A stretch of DNA of 64,000 bases from Deinandra increscens subsp. villosa. Taxonomy: Eukaryota; Streptophyta; Magnoliopsida; Asterales; Asteraceae. A program made the translations under genes and the position numbers. The stretch spans positions 3,733,731 through 3,797,730 of the forward strand of contig JBCNJP010000024.1 of the NCBI GenBank assembly GCA_039602395.1. Reading direction: 5' to 3'. The notes under the pieces were generated by a model, which worked only from the letters and a program-made list of their open reading frames with translations, did no database searches and was not told where the DNA came from. This document shows positions 34,141 through 43,991 of this stretch, piece after piece; position 1 is the stretch's first letter, and every line of letters begins with the position of its first letter.

Positions 34141-36800
34141 TCAAACAGAGTTCTTGTTAGAAATGAAAGAAATAGAAGTTTTTCTGTTTTTAAACAAGAC
34201 AGCTTTCCGGCTGAACATCAAGCAGAACACATTTTCGCTCGAACTCAAGTTCAACCGGAAAAGATGAAAAAATTCAGATCTTTAACTTCTTTAAAACAAA
34301 GATCATTTGTTAAGTTCAGTGACAATTAGAACTGTTTGAAGGATAAGGACGGTGGAATCCTTCAAGGGGAAAAATTAATTCTCGTAACATGTTTCAAACT
34401 AGGAAAAGTTTTGGTCAAAATGAATTTATGTCTAGTTCAAGCGGAAGTTCATCCTTTCCACTTCAAGGTGAAAAATATTTTCAAAGAAATTCTCCATCTC
34501 AAAAATATGCCTTTTCACCTGTAAGAACTAGAACTTCCTGTCCAAATCAGTCTTCAACAAATGAGTTTATAAAAACTAAAACCAATAAACAGTGAAAATT
34601 CAGAGAATTTAGAGAAAGGGAATCCCTCAAGAGAAAAAACAAAAATAGGAAGTAAGAGATCTCATGAGTCAAGTCAGGCTCAAGTTTTAGACTCCAATAC
34701 TGATGTTTTCCTTACAGGAACAACCTATTTTAAATACTTTAGTGCTTAGGAGTACAAGTATAATGATGCTCTAGGTAGACCCAAGACCACAAAGGCTTGG
34801 GTCCCCTACAAAAATTAACCAATTTTTTATATTTGTAGGTGCAGAAAAAAGTCATGATCAGTTGTAGATTGTTGACAATGAATAAGCACATTTTGGAAAA
34901 CACAAAAAATATACAATGGAGGATCAATTGCATTTGGAAGCAACAAGGGGTACATCTCAGCTCAAGGAGATGTTACAAATGGTTTGGTTAGTTCTGACAA
35001 AGTCAATCTTGTTGGAACTTTAAACTTCAACTTACTTAGTGTCTCACAAATGTGTGACAAAAGGTTGAATGTTTTGTTTAATGAGAGAGACCATCATACT
35101 TAGATCTAAAATAAAAATTCCAAAGGAAATGATTTTATTCAAAGCACCCAGGAAAGAAGGTTTGTATGTCTTGGATATGTCAGCTGTTGCACCTACCAGT
35201 GGCATTGCATGATTTATATCCAAAGCCTCTATTAATGAATCTGATCATTGGCATAGAAGGCTATGACATGTGAATTACAAGAATATGAATAAAATTATAA
35301 ATCTTGGTTTGGTCAAGGTTCTTCCAGTCAAACAATTCACATGTTCCGAGCACTATGTGCCTTGCCCAAAGGGTAAGCAACACAAGTCATCCTTCAAACC
35401 AAAGACTGAAAGTTCTATCTCACAACCCTTGGAATTGTTACACATGGACCTTTTTGGGCCAAGAAAGGTGATGAGTTTGGGGAAGAAATCATAGTGTTTT
35501 GTGATTATTAATGATTTTACCAAATATACTTGGGTTTTCTTCTTAAAAACAAAAGATGAAACAATTGATTTGTTAAAAATTCTTGTGATAAAGTTGGAAA
35601 ATCAATCAAAATTAAAAGTCAAAATGATAAGGTGTGATAATGGCATAGAATTTAAAACCATGTTTTAAATTATTTTTGTGAGGAAAAGGGAATCATTAGA
35701 CAGTTAAGTACTCTCAGAACTCCACAACATAATGGAGTTGCTGAAAGGAGAAACAGAACACTAATCGAAGCTGCTAGAGCAATGTTGGCTGATTCAAAAC
35801 TCCCTGTTATATTTTGGGCAGAGGCAGTAAACACTGCTTGTTATGTTCAAAACCGAATTTTGATTTTTAAAGGCAAGAATAAAACACCGTATGAACTTTG
35901 AAGAAATAGGATACCAAATATCTATTTCTTTAAATCCTTTGGGTGTCTTGTCATAATTCTTATAACCAATCAGCCATTGCCAAAATTTGCTGAAAAAGCA
36001 TATGATGGATATTTTATTGGATATTCTGGTGTGTCAAAGGCATACAAAGTATACAACAGGAGAACCAAAGTTGTTGAAGAAATCCTAAATGTTTTCTTCA
36101 ATGAGAAATCAAAGAACAACTTTACTTCTCAACCCAACTAGTTATGAGATATGATGCACTAACCACCGCTTTCAACATAACTATTGAGAAGCCTGTGAGT
36201 ACTTCTGTGCAGGAACAGGCAATCAGAACTTTAGCTGATGAGCATTGAAGAATGAATACAAAGAACTTCACTATTGACCCTTAATCTTTTCATCAGTTTG
36301 TTCCAAGCCTCTGAAGCCAATTGTTGTCAACAACTCTATTGAAGTCATTCAAGTTGAAGCGGATGCTGTTCCAGTTCAAGTTCAGACGGAAGCTACTTCA
36401 CTTGATTCTTCGGTTTAACTTCAACCGAAGAATGACACTTCAGGTTCCATTGAGAACTCAGACTCTGGATTTACTGAGTCAATGCCTAGTTCTCAAGAGT
36501 TAAATACAACATCCGATCCAATCTCACAACTTGGTGATATTGAGCTAAATGTGGTACTTCCTCAGCTTAAAATTCCCACCAATGGAAGAAGTCATGAATT
36601 TCCCGTCTACTCAGATAGAAGAATCAACAAGATTCATCCATTTTAGAATATCATTAGAGATATGTTAGCTCCTGTGATGGCAAGGAGTAAGTCTGTTGAA
36701 GCAAGCATCTGCTTGCATGCTGTATTTATGTCATAAGATATTCCTACCAAAGTTACTGAACCGCTGAAAGACAACAGTTGGGTAGAAGATATGCAGGATG
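34141..36800 (+). pseudogene. pol: LR8 protease and integrase, broken
   Basis: The protease core is reduced to IVDNE near 34864-34905 where a D-S/T-G triad is expected, followed by FNLLSVSQMCDKR (about 35025-35068). The integrase zinc region shows DHWHRRL (35243-35263) and CSEHYVPCPKGKQHK (about 35343-35387). The core has HMDLFGP (catalytic Asp at 35447), RCDNG (Asp at 35636) and GVAERRNRTL (Glu at 35743), so all three catalytic residues survive in pieces separated by stops and frameshifts. WAEAVNTACYVQNR and the C-terminal FGYS-type block follow to about 36120. The 36120-36800 linker has repeated GTTCAAG/CGGAAG motifs shared with its LTR. Confidence 0.8.
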
Positions 36801-36828
36801 AGTTGTTTCAGATCTACAAGTGAAAAGT

Positions 36829-37112
36829 ATGGAAAATGGTTGCTTTTCCAATAGGGGTAGAACCAATTGGCACCAAGTGGGTATTTAGGAATAAGAAGGA
36901 TGACAGGGGAATTGTAATCAAGAACAAAGCCAGATTAGTGGTTCAAGGGTATGCCTAAGAGGAAGGGATAGATTATGATGAGGTTTTTGCTCCAGTAGCC
37001 AGGCTAGAAGCAATCAGAATCTTCTTATCCTATGCTGAATTCAGAAACTCCAAGTTTTTCAAATTGATGTTAAAAGTGCTTTCTCTATGGGTTGCTAGAC
37101 CAAGATGTGTAT
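36829..37112 (+). pseudogene. pol: LR8 reverse transcriptase, 5' part only
   Basis: GTKWVFRNKKDDRGIVIKNK, ARLVVQGYA-stop-EEGIDYDEVFAPVARLEAIR and the following block are the N-terminal third of a Copia RT. The first catalytic Asp region is disrupted by a frameshift and the YVDD box lies beyond the break at 37112, where another LTR begins. Confidence 0.85.
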
Positions 37113-37658
37113 TGTTAGTGCAAAATGGTGTGTCGTGTGGTGCATTAGTTAACATTGTTAGTTGATTTAGTTAGGATAGTTAAATCAAGGTTAGAGGGTA
37201 GAAAGTGTCTTTATTATATACTTGAGGGAGTTGGAATGTGTATATGAGATTTCTCATATACATATATATGGTAACACCAAAGTGGCATACAAAGTGGAGG
37301 TTTAGAAGCCAACGAAGTCAATTGTCTACGAACTTACGGTTTAAACGAAGTGGACAAGAACTGGAAATCAATATATATAATGATTCTGAGTTCGTGAGAG
37401 TAAGAACAGGAACAACTGGAACGAACTGTGCTTTATTGGAGTTCATCATTCTAGAGGAGAGTTTTTTATTTCATTTTTCTGAGAGAACTGAGTTTAGGAT
37501 CACGATTAGGAACTTTTAATGAGTCTATTTCATATATTCGTTTATCAATTCGTGCTATAAACAGAGTTTTATTTACGTTTTTGTGTTCTTCATTTCAGTG
37601 TTCTTTCGATCCCATATTCGGTTTACAAATCACTAGATCGGGACAAATCGCCTTTACA
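37113..37658 (+). repeat. LR9 5' LTR inserted in LR8 RT
   Basis: Starts TGTTAGTGC and ends TTTACA two bases before a perfect PBS. It interrupts the RT reading of LR8. No second copy of this LTR was found in the window, so target duplication cannot be checked. Confidence 0.75.
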
Positions 37659-37660
37659 AT

Positions 37661-37672
37661 TGGTATCAGAGC
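37661..37672 (+). other. LR9 primer-binding site
   Basis: TGGTATCAGAGC, perfect match. About 250 bp of leader-like AT-rich sequence follow (to about 37920); no gag start is recognisable. Confidence 0.85.
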
Positions 37673-37920
37673 AATCCAGACGTGATTCTACATTATTTTC
37701 TGGATCGAAATCGTTGTTATTTGCTTAAATTTGACGAGTTTGACTTTTTGAAGTCCAACTGATCAAACTTTGATTTTAAGTTCGTTTGATTTTTTGAGTG
37801 TTGGTGGTTCTAATCAATATAGGGAGTTTCTACAGGTTATTATGCATCTATTGCAAGTTACGAAATCGATTTTGGTCAAGTTTTAGTCAAATTCGAAAAA
37901 TCACCCAGTGAGCTTAATGT

Positions 37921-38458
37921 GTACTTCATCTTCATTCATGGCAACTTTCAAAATACTTGATCATTGCTCGTGATTTTGGTTGCAACAAAGTTCTTCTCGA
38001 TCGTACAAAGTCATTGCAAGAATCACGGAGAGGATCCGGTACATCATTTCTTAACCCAATCTCTGGTATATGCTTCAGAGATCTCTCTGAAGAAAGAAGG
38101 TTCTTCAGGCTAAAAGAAAAAGCAGAAGTATACAAATATGGCCTTAGAATTCTTCCTATTTATTCTACAGAAATGCAAGACTAACAACAGTAGCACCAAG
38201 GAAGTCATCAAAGCAGAAATTAATGCCCTGATAAAGGAGAGATCTGTCTTCAAAACCCTACTGGAAGAATATACTACAAAATACAACTTTGAAATCAACT
38301 CACTCACTGGTAGGGAAAAAATCAGAAAATACTTGTAAATCCTTAAATTATGATAGACAAGACTTCTTTCATATTCCATAAAAAGGTCAACTAAAATGAT
38401 CTATGCATACATCACTTTCTCTTTTTGTTTATTTTCTTCAAATACTTAGGGGAAGATT
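37921..38458 (+). pseudogene. Unrecognised coding-like region
   Basis: Two overlapping open stretches, 37957-38184 (frame 1; RDFGCNKVLLDRTKSLQESR... RRFFRLKEKAEVYKYGLRIL) and 38138-38338 (another frame; TKEVIKAEINALIKERSVFK), read like one protein broken by a frameshift near 38185. An in-frame ATG is not obvious. Downstream is a 120-bp AT-rich stretch ending in AGGGGAAGAT. I do not recognise the protein. The following segment (38459-38489 joined to 44629-45335) has a TATA-like box, so this could be the 3' end of an unfamiliar retroelement or endogenous pararetrovirus. Neither is shown. Confidence 0.35.
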
Positions 38459-38489
38459 GTTAGAACACAATGTAATTGTAACACAAAAC
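38459..38489 (+). repeat. Left part of an LTR-like segment split by LR10
   Basis: TGTTAGAACACAATG follows a purine-rich AGGGGAAGAT, as an LTR start would follow its polypurine tract. The segment is cut at 38489 by LR10 and continues at 44629. Confidence 0.4.
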
Positions 38490-38826
38490 TGTTGATACCT
38501 GATATGTGCATCGTGTGAAGTATCAAATAAAGTACAAGATCAAGTCAATCTAGGTCTGGCCGAACTAGGTCCGAACCTGAAGTTTGGTCTGGCCGAACCT
38601 CAGGTTCGGCCAAAGCTCGGACCAGCTAGTATATATAGGTGTTTGGTCTTTGTAATTAGGAGAGTTCTGAGCGTGTGAGATCTGTTAAGTGTGTGTTTCT
38701 GAGTGTGTATTCTCTGAGTCTGTATCTGAGTGTTTACTGATTGTAATTGTTCGTTGTGATAGTTAATTACGTTTCGATGTCCAATTAGCTAGATCGAGCA
38801 GACGATCCGATGCTCACGCATTTTCA
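38490..38826 (+). repeat. LR10 5' LTR
   Basis: TGTTGATACC... to ...CATTTTCA. Inverted repeat TGGCCGAACCT-C-AGGTTCGGCCA, split here as arms 38590-38600 and 38602-38612, lies 18 bp before TATATATA (38630-38637). Compared with the 3' LTR it has lost about 13 bp near 38760, which removes the AATAAA signal. Confidence 0.9.
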
Positions 38827-38828
38827 AG

Positions 38829-38840
38829 TGGTATCAGAGC
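38829..38840 (+). other. LR10 primer-binding site
   Basis: TGGTATCAGAGC, perfect initiator tRNA-Met PBS two bases after the LTR. Confidence 0.95.
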
Positions 38841-39315
38841 TTTCTGGTTCACTCTACTGATCTGTGGTTGCTATTCTCGGACTTTTGAGCATTTTTTTAA
38901 GTTTTCTCGAGTTTCATTACGTATTTTCAATCATTTCTGACGTGCGTTTTGTGTCAAATTTGCTCCTAAATTGTTCCTAATCATTTTTCTGGTCTGACTG
39001 TTGCAAATCTCGTCAAAATTCATCAAAATCGAGCGTTTTTGAAAAATTATGCCGAAGTTCGGACTGATTTCAGTAGGTTCGGAGAAACTGCTCCGAGGTC
39101 TAGGTTCGGAGTAGGCTCGGTGAGAGTTCGGTGAAAGATCGGTCAAGGTTCGGAGTTTACTATGTTCGGTCACTAGTTCGGACAAGGTTCGGGGTTAAGT
39201 CAAGGTTCGGAGCTCTTTCGGAGTTGGATTTGAGTTCGGCCAAGGTTCGGAGTAGGTTCGGTCAGCAGTGTAAGGTTCGGAGCAAGTTCGGCCAACAGAA
39301 TCACATTTTTCAATA
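38841..39315 (+). other. LR10 leader with GTTCGG repeats
   Basis: Fourteen GTTCGG copies lie between about 39055 and 39297, most followed by A or C (GTTCGGAG, GTTCGGCC, GTTCGGTC). These match the half-site of the LTR palindrome (AGGTTCGGCC). The gag ATG follows at 39316. Confidence 0.75.
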
Positions 39316-42300
39316 ATGTCGGAATTTCACGTGTTTTCTGCAATGCAAAGTGCTATGCAAACTATGTTGAACTTTCATAATGAAATCAGAACAAGTCAGA
39401 AAGTTCCAAAATTGTTGAAGTCTGAGGATTATCATAATTGGAAACAATGATTTTCGGCTTATATAAGTACGAATGATATCGATTTGTGGAATCCAATCAA
39501 GACACTTTATCAACATTCAACTGATGCGGGAGATTTCAAGGAAGTTCATACTTTTGATAACACTGAAGGGAAAGCTTATGAACTTGAACAAAAGGCATTT
39601 GGTTATCTTACCATGGCATTACCCACTGAGTTGTTACATCAATTCAGCACGTGCAAGAAATCAAAACAATTGTGGGATGCTTTATCAGCAAGATGTGAAG
39701 GTAATGATCACTACAAGAAAAGTCGGAAGAAAGTGCTTAATAAGGAATTTGATAATTTTCAACATTATGACAATGAGAACATTACTGCCATGGTTTCTCG
39801 ATTTTCTCATCTAATTAGTGAATTAAAAGTTGTTGGAATTGACAAGTCAGACGCTGATTTGAAGGAAACGATTATGGAAGCATTGCCTGAAAAATGGGAA
39901 AATTATGTTTTGCTTCTTACTCATGATAAGGATTATTCTGCATTAACATTCCACGAGCTTATTGGAAAACTTCATGCTCAAGAAATGGAAATGTTAAATT
40001 CCAAGAAATCAACTGCTACTTTGCAGAATCCTGCATTATATCATGGTGAGAATAGTGCAAGCATGAGTGCTAAATCTAAGTCAAATTTGAATTCTGCACC
40101 AAGTGTTGCTTTCTTGTCGGGAAGTTCTGGAAATTCTGATAATAATTCTTCACGGGGTTGTAGCTTTACAATTCCAAATTCATCAAATCAGAGTACTTTT
40201 TCTGTCGAATCTACATCTGATTGTGCAAACATGATTACTGCCTTGATTACATCTTCTTTCGGATTGATTATCAAAGATGTTGCTGATGCCAAAATTACAA
40301 GAGATGATCTTAATGAGCTTGATAATGATCAATTGATTGAATAAGATTTAGCTTGGCAATATGCTATGCTAGGTCAACGATCGAAACGATTTTTCAAAAA
40401 GCATAACATGGGTTCAATTGATTACAATGGCCAATTAGGATTTGATAAGTCAAGATTAAAGTACTACAAGTGTTCCAAGCTTGGTCATTTTTTCCAAAGA
40501 ATGTCAACAGAAATCTGGTGCTCCGTTATCAAGTAAGCCTGGTATTACTCAACCATCATCCAGTAATGCAGGCAAGGCGACAGCTTTAACAGTTCAAAAA
40601 GATGGTGTTTATGTTTGGGGTCAATAATTTGGGTATGATTCTTCAGCTTTGATAGTTACTCATGATCAACAAGAGGATTTTTGTTCAGATACTAGTTCAA
40701 ATTCAAGTTCTTATGAATCTGCCGAAAACTTGGAGAGTTTGGTGAATGAAAATTCTTCTTTGTTGGATAAACTTCAAAAGCTTTATGAGGAATTCAATTT
40801 GATTCAATCAGATTTAAAGATTGCAAAAGAACATGAAACGGAGTTGATTTTGAAGAATGAGTGTTTGACTACTGAAATCAAAATGTTGAATGATGTTTTA
40901 GAGATTTCTAAACAAGACAAAAGAGATGTTGAATGTACAAAAGCAAAGTTATGTGAGGAAAGAGATGAGTTGATAAAAGAAGTCAAGAAATGGAAGGATG
41001 AAGCGGATGATACTGCTTCTGATTTCACAAATTTCTTTGATAAATCAAAAGTCAAGCTCGATCTGCTTACCAAGAGTGTTGTAGAATCTGCTGTTAAAAT
41101 AGAAGCATATCAAGTTGATATGGAAAATTTGTTGGATGAGAAACAGGAATTGGTTAGTGTTAACAAGGTTCAAGCTGCAAATCTGGAGATTCAAAAACGA
41201 AATGAAGATAAATTGAAGAAAGAGTTATTTGAAGGTCTGGATAATCTGCGTTTGCAAAAGTTTGAAACTCACAAGGTTGCAAAGCGATTGGTAGCTAAAG
41301 AAAAGGAATTCGATGAGGCTCAACAGCAAATTTCTGATCTTAAAATTCAAGTTCTTGATGCTCACAGATTGCCCAACAATGTTTACAATTCTGAAGTGTT
41401 CACAAGCTTCTTAGCTAATGATGCAAATTTTGAGAAAATGTTTGATAAAACAGCATCACCCCCTGCTCATATCAAAGAAGTGAAGGAACAAGTTGACGAA
41501 TTTGATTATTCAAAGGTTTCATTATCTACTTTTGAGGATGAGAAAGGTGTGATGAAGAAGAAGAACAGGAAGAATAAGAAAAGGAAGGAAAAGAAATCTG
41601 CAGTTTCTCCTGCACCAAAGTTTGTATCTAGTTCATCTTCTGCTGATAACGAGAAGTCGGCTACTTCTAGTGACAAGACTCAGTCTCAACCTAAGTTTGA
41701 TGAAACAATCTTTTATGATCAAAAGAATGTAACCGAAGTTAGAGCTAAATTTTCTCGATTAGCGAAGAATGGACATTGTTCATCTGAGGAGAAGATTTCT
41801 GGAAAGCATGAAGGTTTGGGTTTTCATAGGATGCAAAACAAAGATGAGACGGTTCCAGCATCATCATCCCATGATTTGAAGAAATTAAAGATGAAACATG
41901 TGAAGAGGGAAGTTTTTCAAGCTGATAAAATTCAACCCGAGCGTTTTTACAAACTCAAGGGTTCGGATCAATTATTTTCTGACAAAGAATTTCCACTTCA
42001 TTATGTTGATGCTCGAAAGATTTCTGAAGTTTTTGTGAAAGCTCAAGTTTCGTCTGAAAGTTCTCAATCTCGAAGCCCTACATCTAAATGGGTACATGAT
42101 CACATGCATCAGGTATATGATTTTCATTCTGATCATGTTCGAGATATTCATGTGTGCTCTTCGCAGGTACATCAAAGATGGGACAAATCGACAAGAATCT
42201 GTTATATTTGCCGTCGCCCAGGGCATATGGCAAAAGATTGTCCATCACCTGCTGTTTCACCCCAAGGATTTCATAAGAAATCAGTTTTTGGTAAACCTGC

Positions 42301-42553
42301 CACAACAAAGTTCTTTGATGAACAAGACAGAGTTTTTGATGAAGTTGAGCCTACATTTTATCATAAACAAAAACGTTTTGTTCCAGTGTTTCCAAAAGCT
42401 CAAAACGTAGGTTTCCCATCACAGTCCCCAGTGATTGGTACATCAAAAACTGAATTACCAAAACAACAACAATGGAAACCTAAGGTGGCTTCTAAGCAAA
42501 ACAAGGACACTGGTCGACCAGAAGCAATTCGCTTCGGGTCATTTTTGGACTAA
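39316..42553 (+). pseudogene. gag: LR10 gag polyprotein, nearly intact
   Basis: ATG 39316 opens MSEFHVFSAMQSAMQTMLNF. Lesions: TGA at 39448 (CGA expected from relatives), TAA at 40342, a frameshift inside the first knuckle near 40490, and TAA near 40626 (CAA expected). From 40649 a clean 634-codon frame runs to the taa at 42551. Domains in order: UBN2-type gag domain (39316-40050), Ser/Asn-rich linker, CCHC 1 at 40462-40503 (first Cys is Tyr), coiled coil (about 40730-41380), FTSFLANDANFEKMFDKTAS motif, Lys/Arg-rich patch KKKNRKNKKRKEKK (about 41550-41596, nuclear-localisation-like), KLKGSDQLFSDKEFPLH block, CCHC 2 CYICRRPGHMAKDC (42200-42241, complete) and the C-terminus DTGRPEAIRFGSFLD. At about 1,080 codons it is far longer than an ordinary Copia gag and is not followed by pol. 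Confidence 0.9.
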
Positions 42554-42780
42554 TTAGTTTGACTAGTGTGCAGGTACTTCTAGAAGACCTATCGACGATT
42601 GCAAAGTTGTTGATGGAGGAGTATTCTGCTTAATTTAAATTTTCATGATACATCTTTCTAATCTGCAAATTTTCTGGATTCTACATTTGCAAACTACCCA
42701 TGTTGATTGATCATTTTTCTTTACTTCCAAATTTTTCTCAAAAACCAAAAAATAGAGTACTGTTTTTTTTTTTTTTGTGT

Positions 42781-42822
42781 AAAATGAAAATCTAAAAAAT
42801 GGAGTTTTCATTTTAAGGGGAA
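42781..42822 (+). other. AT hairpin and internal purine run (LR10)
   Basis: AAAATGAAAA (42781-42790) and TTTTCATTTT (42805-42814) are perfect arms, followed by AAGGGGAAG. Same layout as 4620-4668, 20668-20710 and 49508-49548. Confidence 0.6.
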
Positions 42823-42870
42823 GAATTTTAAGTAAGGAGGAGTAATTGAGAAAATGCATGTTATGGGGAG

Positions 42871-42960
42871 AAAGTGAATACATGCCAAATATATAATGAA
42901 GGAAAGTGAATACATGCCAAATATATAATGAAGGAAGGTGAATACATGCCAAATATATAA
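42871..42960 (+). repeat. Tandem repeat, about 31 bp, three copies
   Basis: The unit GTGAATACATGCCAAATATA plus about 11 bp is present three times in a row with one or two differences. LR1 and LR6 have a single copy at the corresponding place. Confidence 0.8.
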
Positions 42961-43259
42961 AATTGTGAGAAATTGATCATTGGGAAAGGATGGTACATTG
43001 GCTTACGTATCTGACTCATGGATAGAGTAGATGAAAGAGCCATAAGATCATTGTTTGATATGCTTGGTAGGCTCGGCAAATCAGAAAGTATTCAGATGTG
43101 ATGTATACTAAATACTAATGCTTGACAATGTGGATAACATCTTGATGCATATTTCATGACACAAAAAGAAAAATAAGTGTGTATTTCAAAATGAGAAGTC
43201 ACTGTGTATACATGTGTTCATTTTGCAAAGATTTAAACTTGTTTGATTTTTTTTATTTT

Positions 43260-43498
43260 GTCAAACGATCGGACTTTCTCTGCGTATCGAAAGATCGACC
43301 TGATCGTTGTTCGTTTGACGTTCTGCTTTATTTTCTTTAGTGTTTCGTATAACTCATCGGACTTTCTCTGCGTGTACGGGAGTACCGACCTGATTGTTGT
43401 TGGGTTATACAATTTCAACTTGTTTTATTTTCTTATTTTGTTAAATCCGAGGCCTTATCTGCGTATCGAAAGATCTACCTTAAGGTAGACGATTTAAC
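43260..43498 (+). ncRNA. Three-module stem-loop array (LR10 copy)
   Basis: Module 1: arms GTCAAACGA 43260-43268 and TCGTTTGAC 43311-43319. Module 2: GTATAAC 43347-43353 and GTTATAC 43404-43410. Module 3: GTTAAATC 43440-43447 and GATTTAAC 43491-43498. All arms are perfect. Modules 1 and 2 share CGGACTTTCTCTGCGT before and CGACCTGAT after a small apical hairpin (ATC-GAAA-GAT and GTAC-GGGA-GTAC; both loops fit GNRA). Inner pairing ATCGG with CTGAT is possible in both. Module 3 instead pairs CCTTA with TAAGG. Probably a structured part of the element RNA; role unknown. Confidence 0.75.
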
Positions 43499-43991
43499 GT
43501 TCTTATTTCTTTTTGCATGGAACACAGTTGACGATATCATAAAAATATTATGCATTGTGAAAAATCACAAGTGCTTTCACACAAACGGAAAACGAAAGAA
43601 AAACTGAAAATGTTTGATTATGTCTGATAGTGTGGGATACACTGGTCAAAGCAAATCTAATCAATACCTTAACATATCCAGATGTTATGAGTATGATTCT
43701 ACCTGAGTTTAAGTTGGACAAATTATACCAGCAAACAGCATGACTTATGTGCTTCGACTAATTGAAATTGAAGTGCAGTTCAGTGCGTTATGTTCAAAAT
43801 GATCCCATATAGTGATCTTTCTCATACCAAAAATAGTGTTTGATTCCGTATTGCAATTTCATTTCATACCAAGATAAGCCAAAAAGATTTTCGGTGTGTT
43901 TTAGTATAATCTTTGAAAAATCAAAAAGATTTTGTTTCTGTTTTATTTTCGATCTGGTCAACACGTGATACAAATCAACTTTCAAAATCAT

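Larger units (their letters stand above)
31139..37112 (+). mobile_element. LR8: Copia element with pol, degenerate and 3'-truncated
   Basis: 5' LTR about 31139-31818, PBS TGGTATTAGAGC at 31821-31832 (one mismatch), gag from 31927, protease and integrase remnants, RT to 37112 where the LTR of LR9 interrupts a frame reading GLLDQDVY. Domain order gag-PR-INT-RT is that of Ty1/Copia. RNase H and the 3' LTR are absent here. It is one of the possible pol sources for the gag-only family, though its gag is different. Confidence 0.85.

Noticed and set aside
37957..38338. A known caulimovirus-type gene
   Set aside because: The position before a TATA-bearing segment suggested it, but I could not recognise any diagnostic motif, so it is left as unrecognised.
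38490..42553. LR10 as an active element
   Set aside because: Gag carries three stops and a frameshift and no pol is present; it could at most be mobilised as RNA by other elements.
42871..42960. CRISPR-like array
   Set aside because: Three adjacent repeats without spacers in a plant retroelement; an ordinary tandem duplication.
43285..43310. Hammerhead ribozyme in the stem-loop modules (GAAA and CCTGAT close together)
   Set aside because: The core needs CUGANGA, then a stem, then GAAA. Here GAAA precedes CTGATTG, which lacks the GA, so the order and core do not fit.
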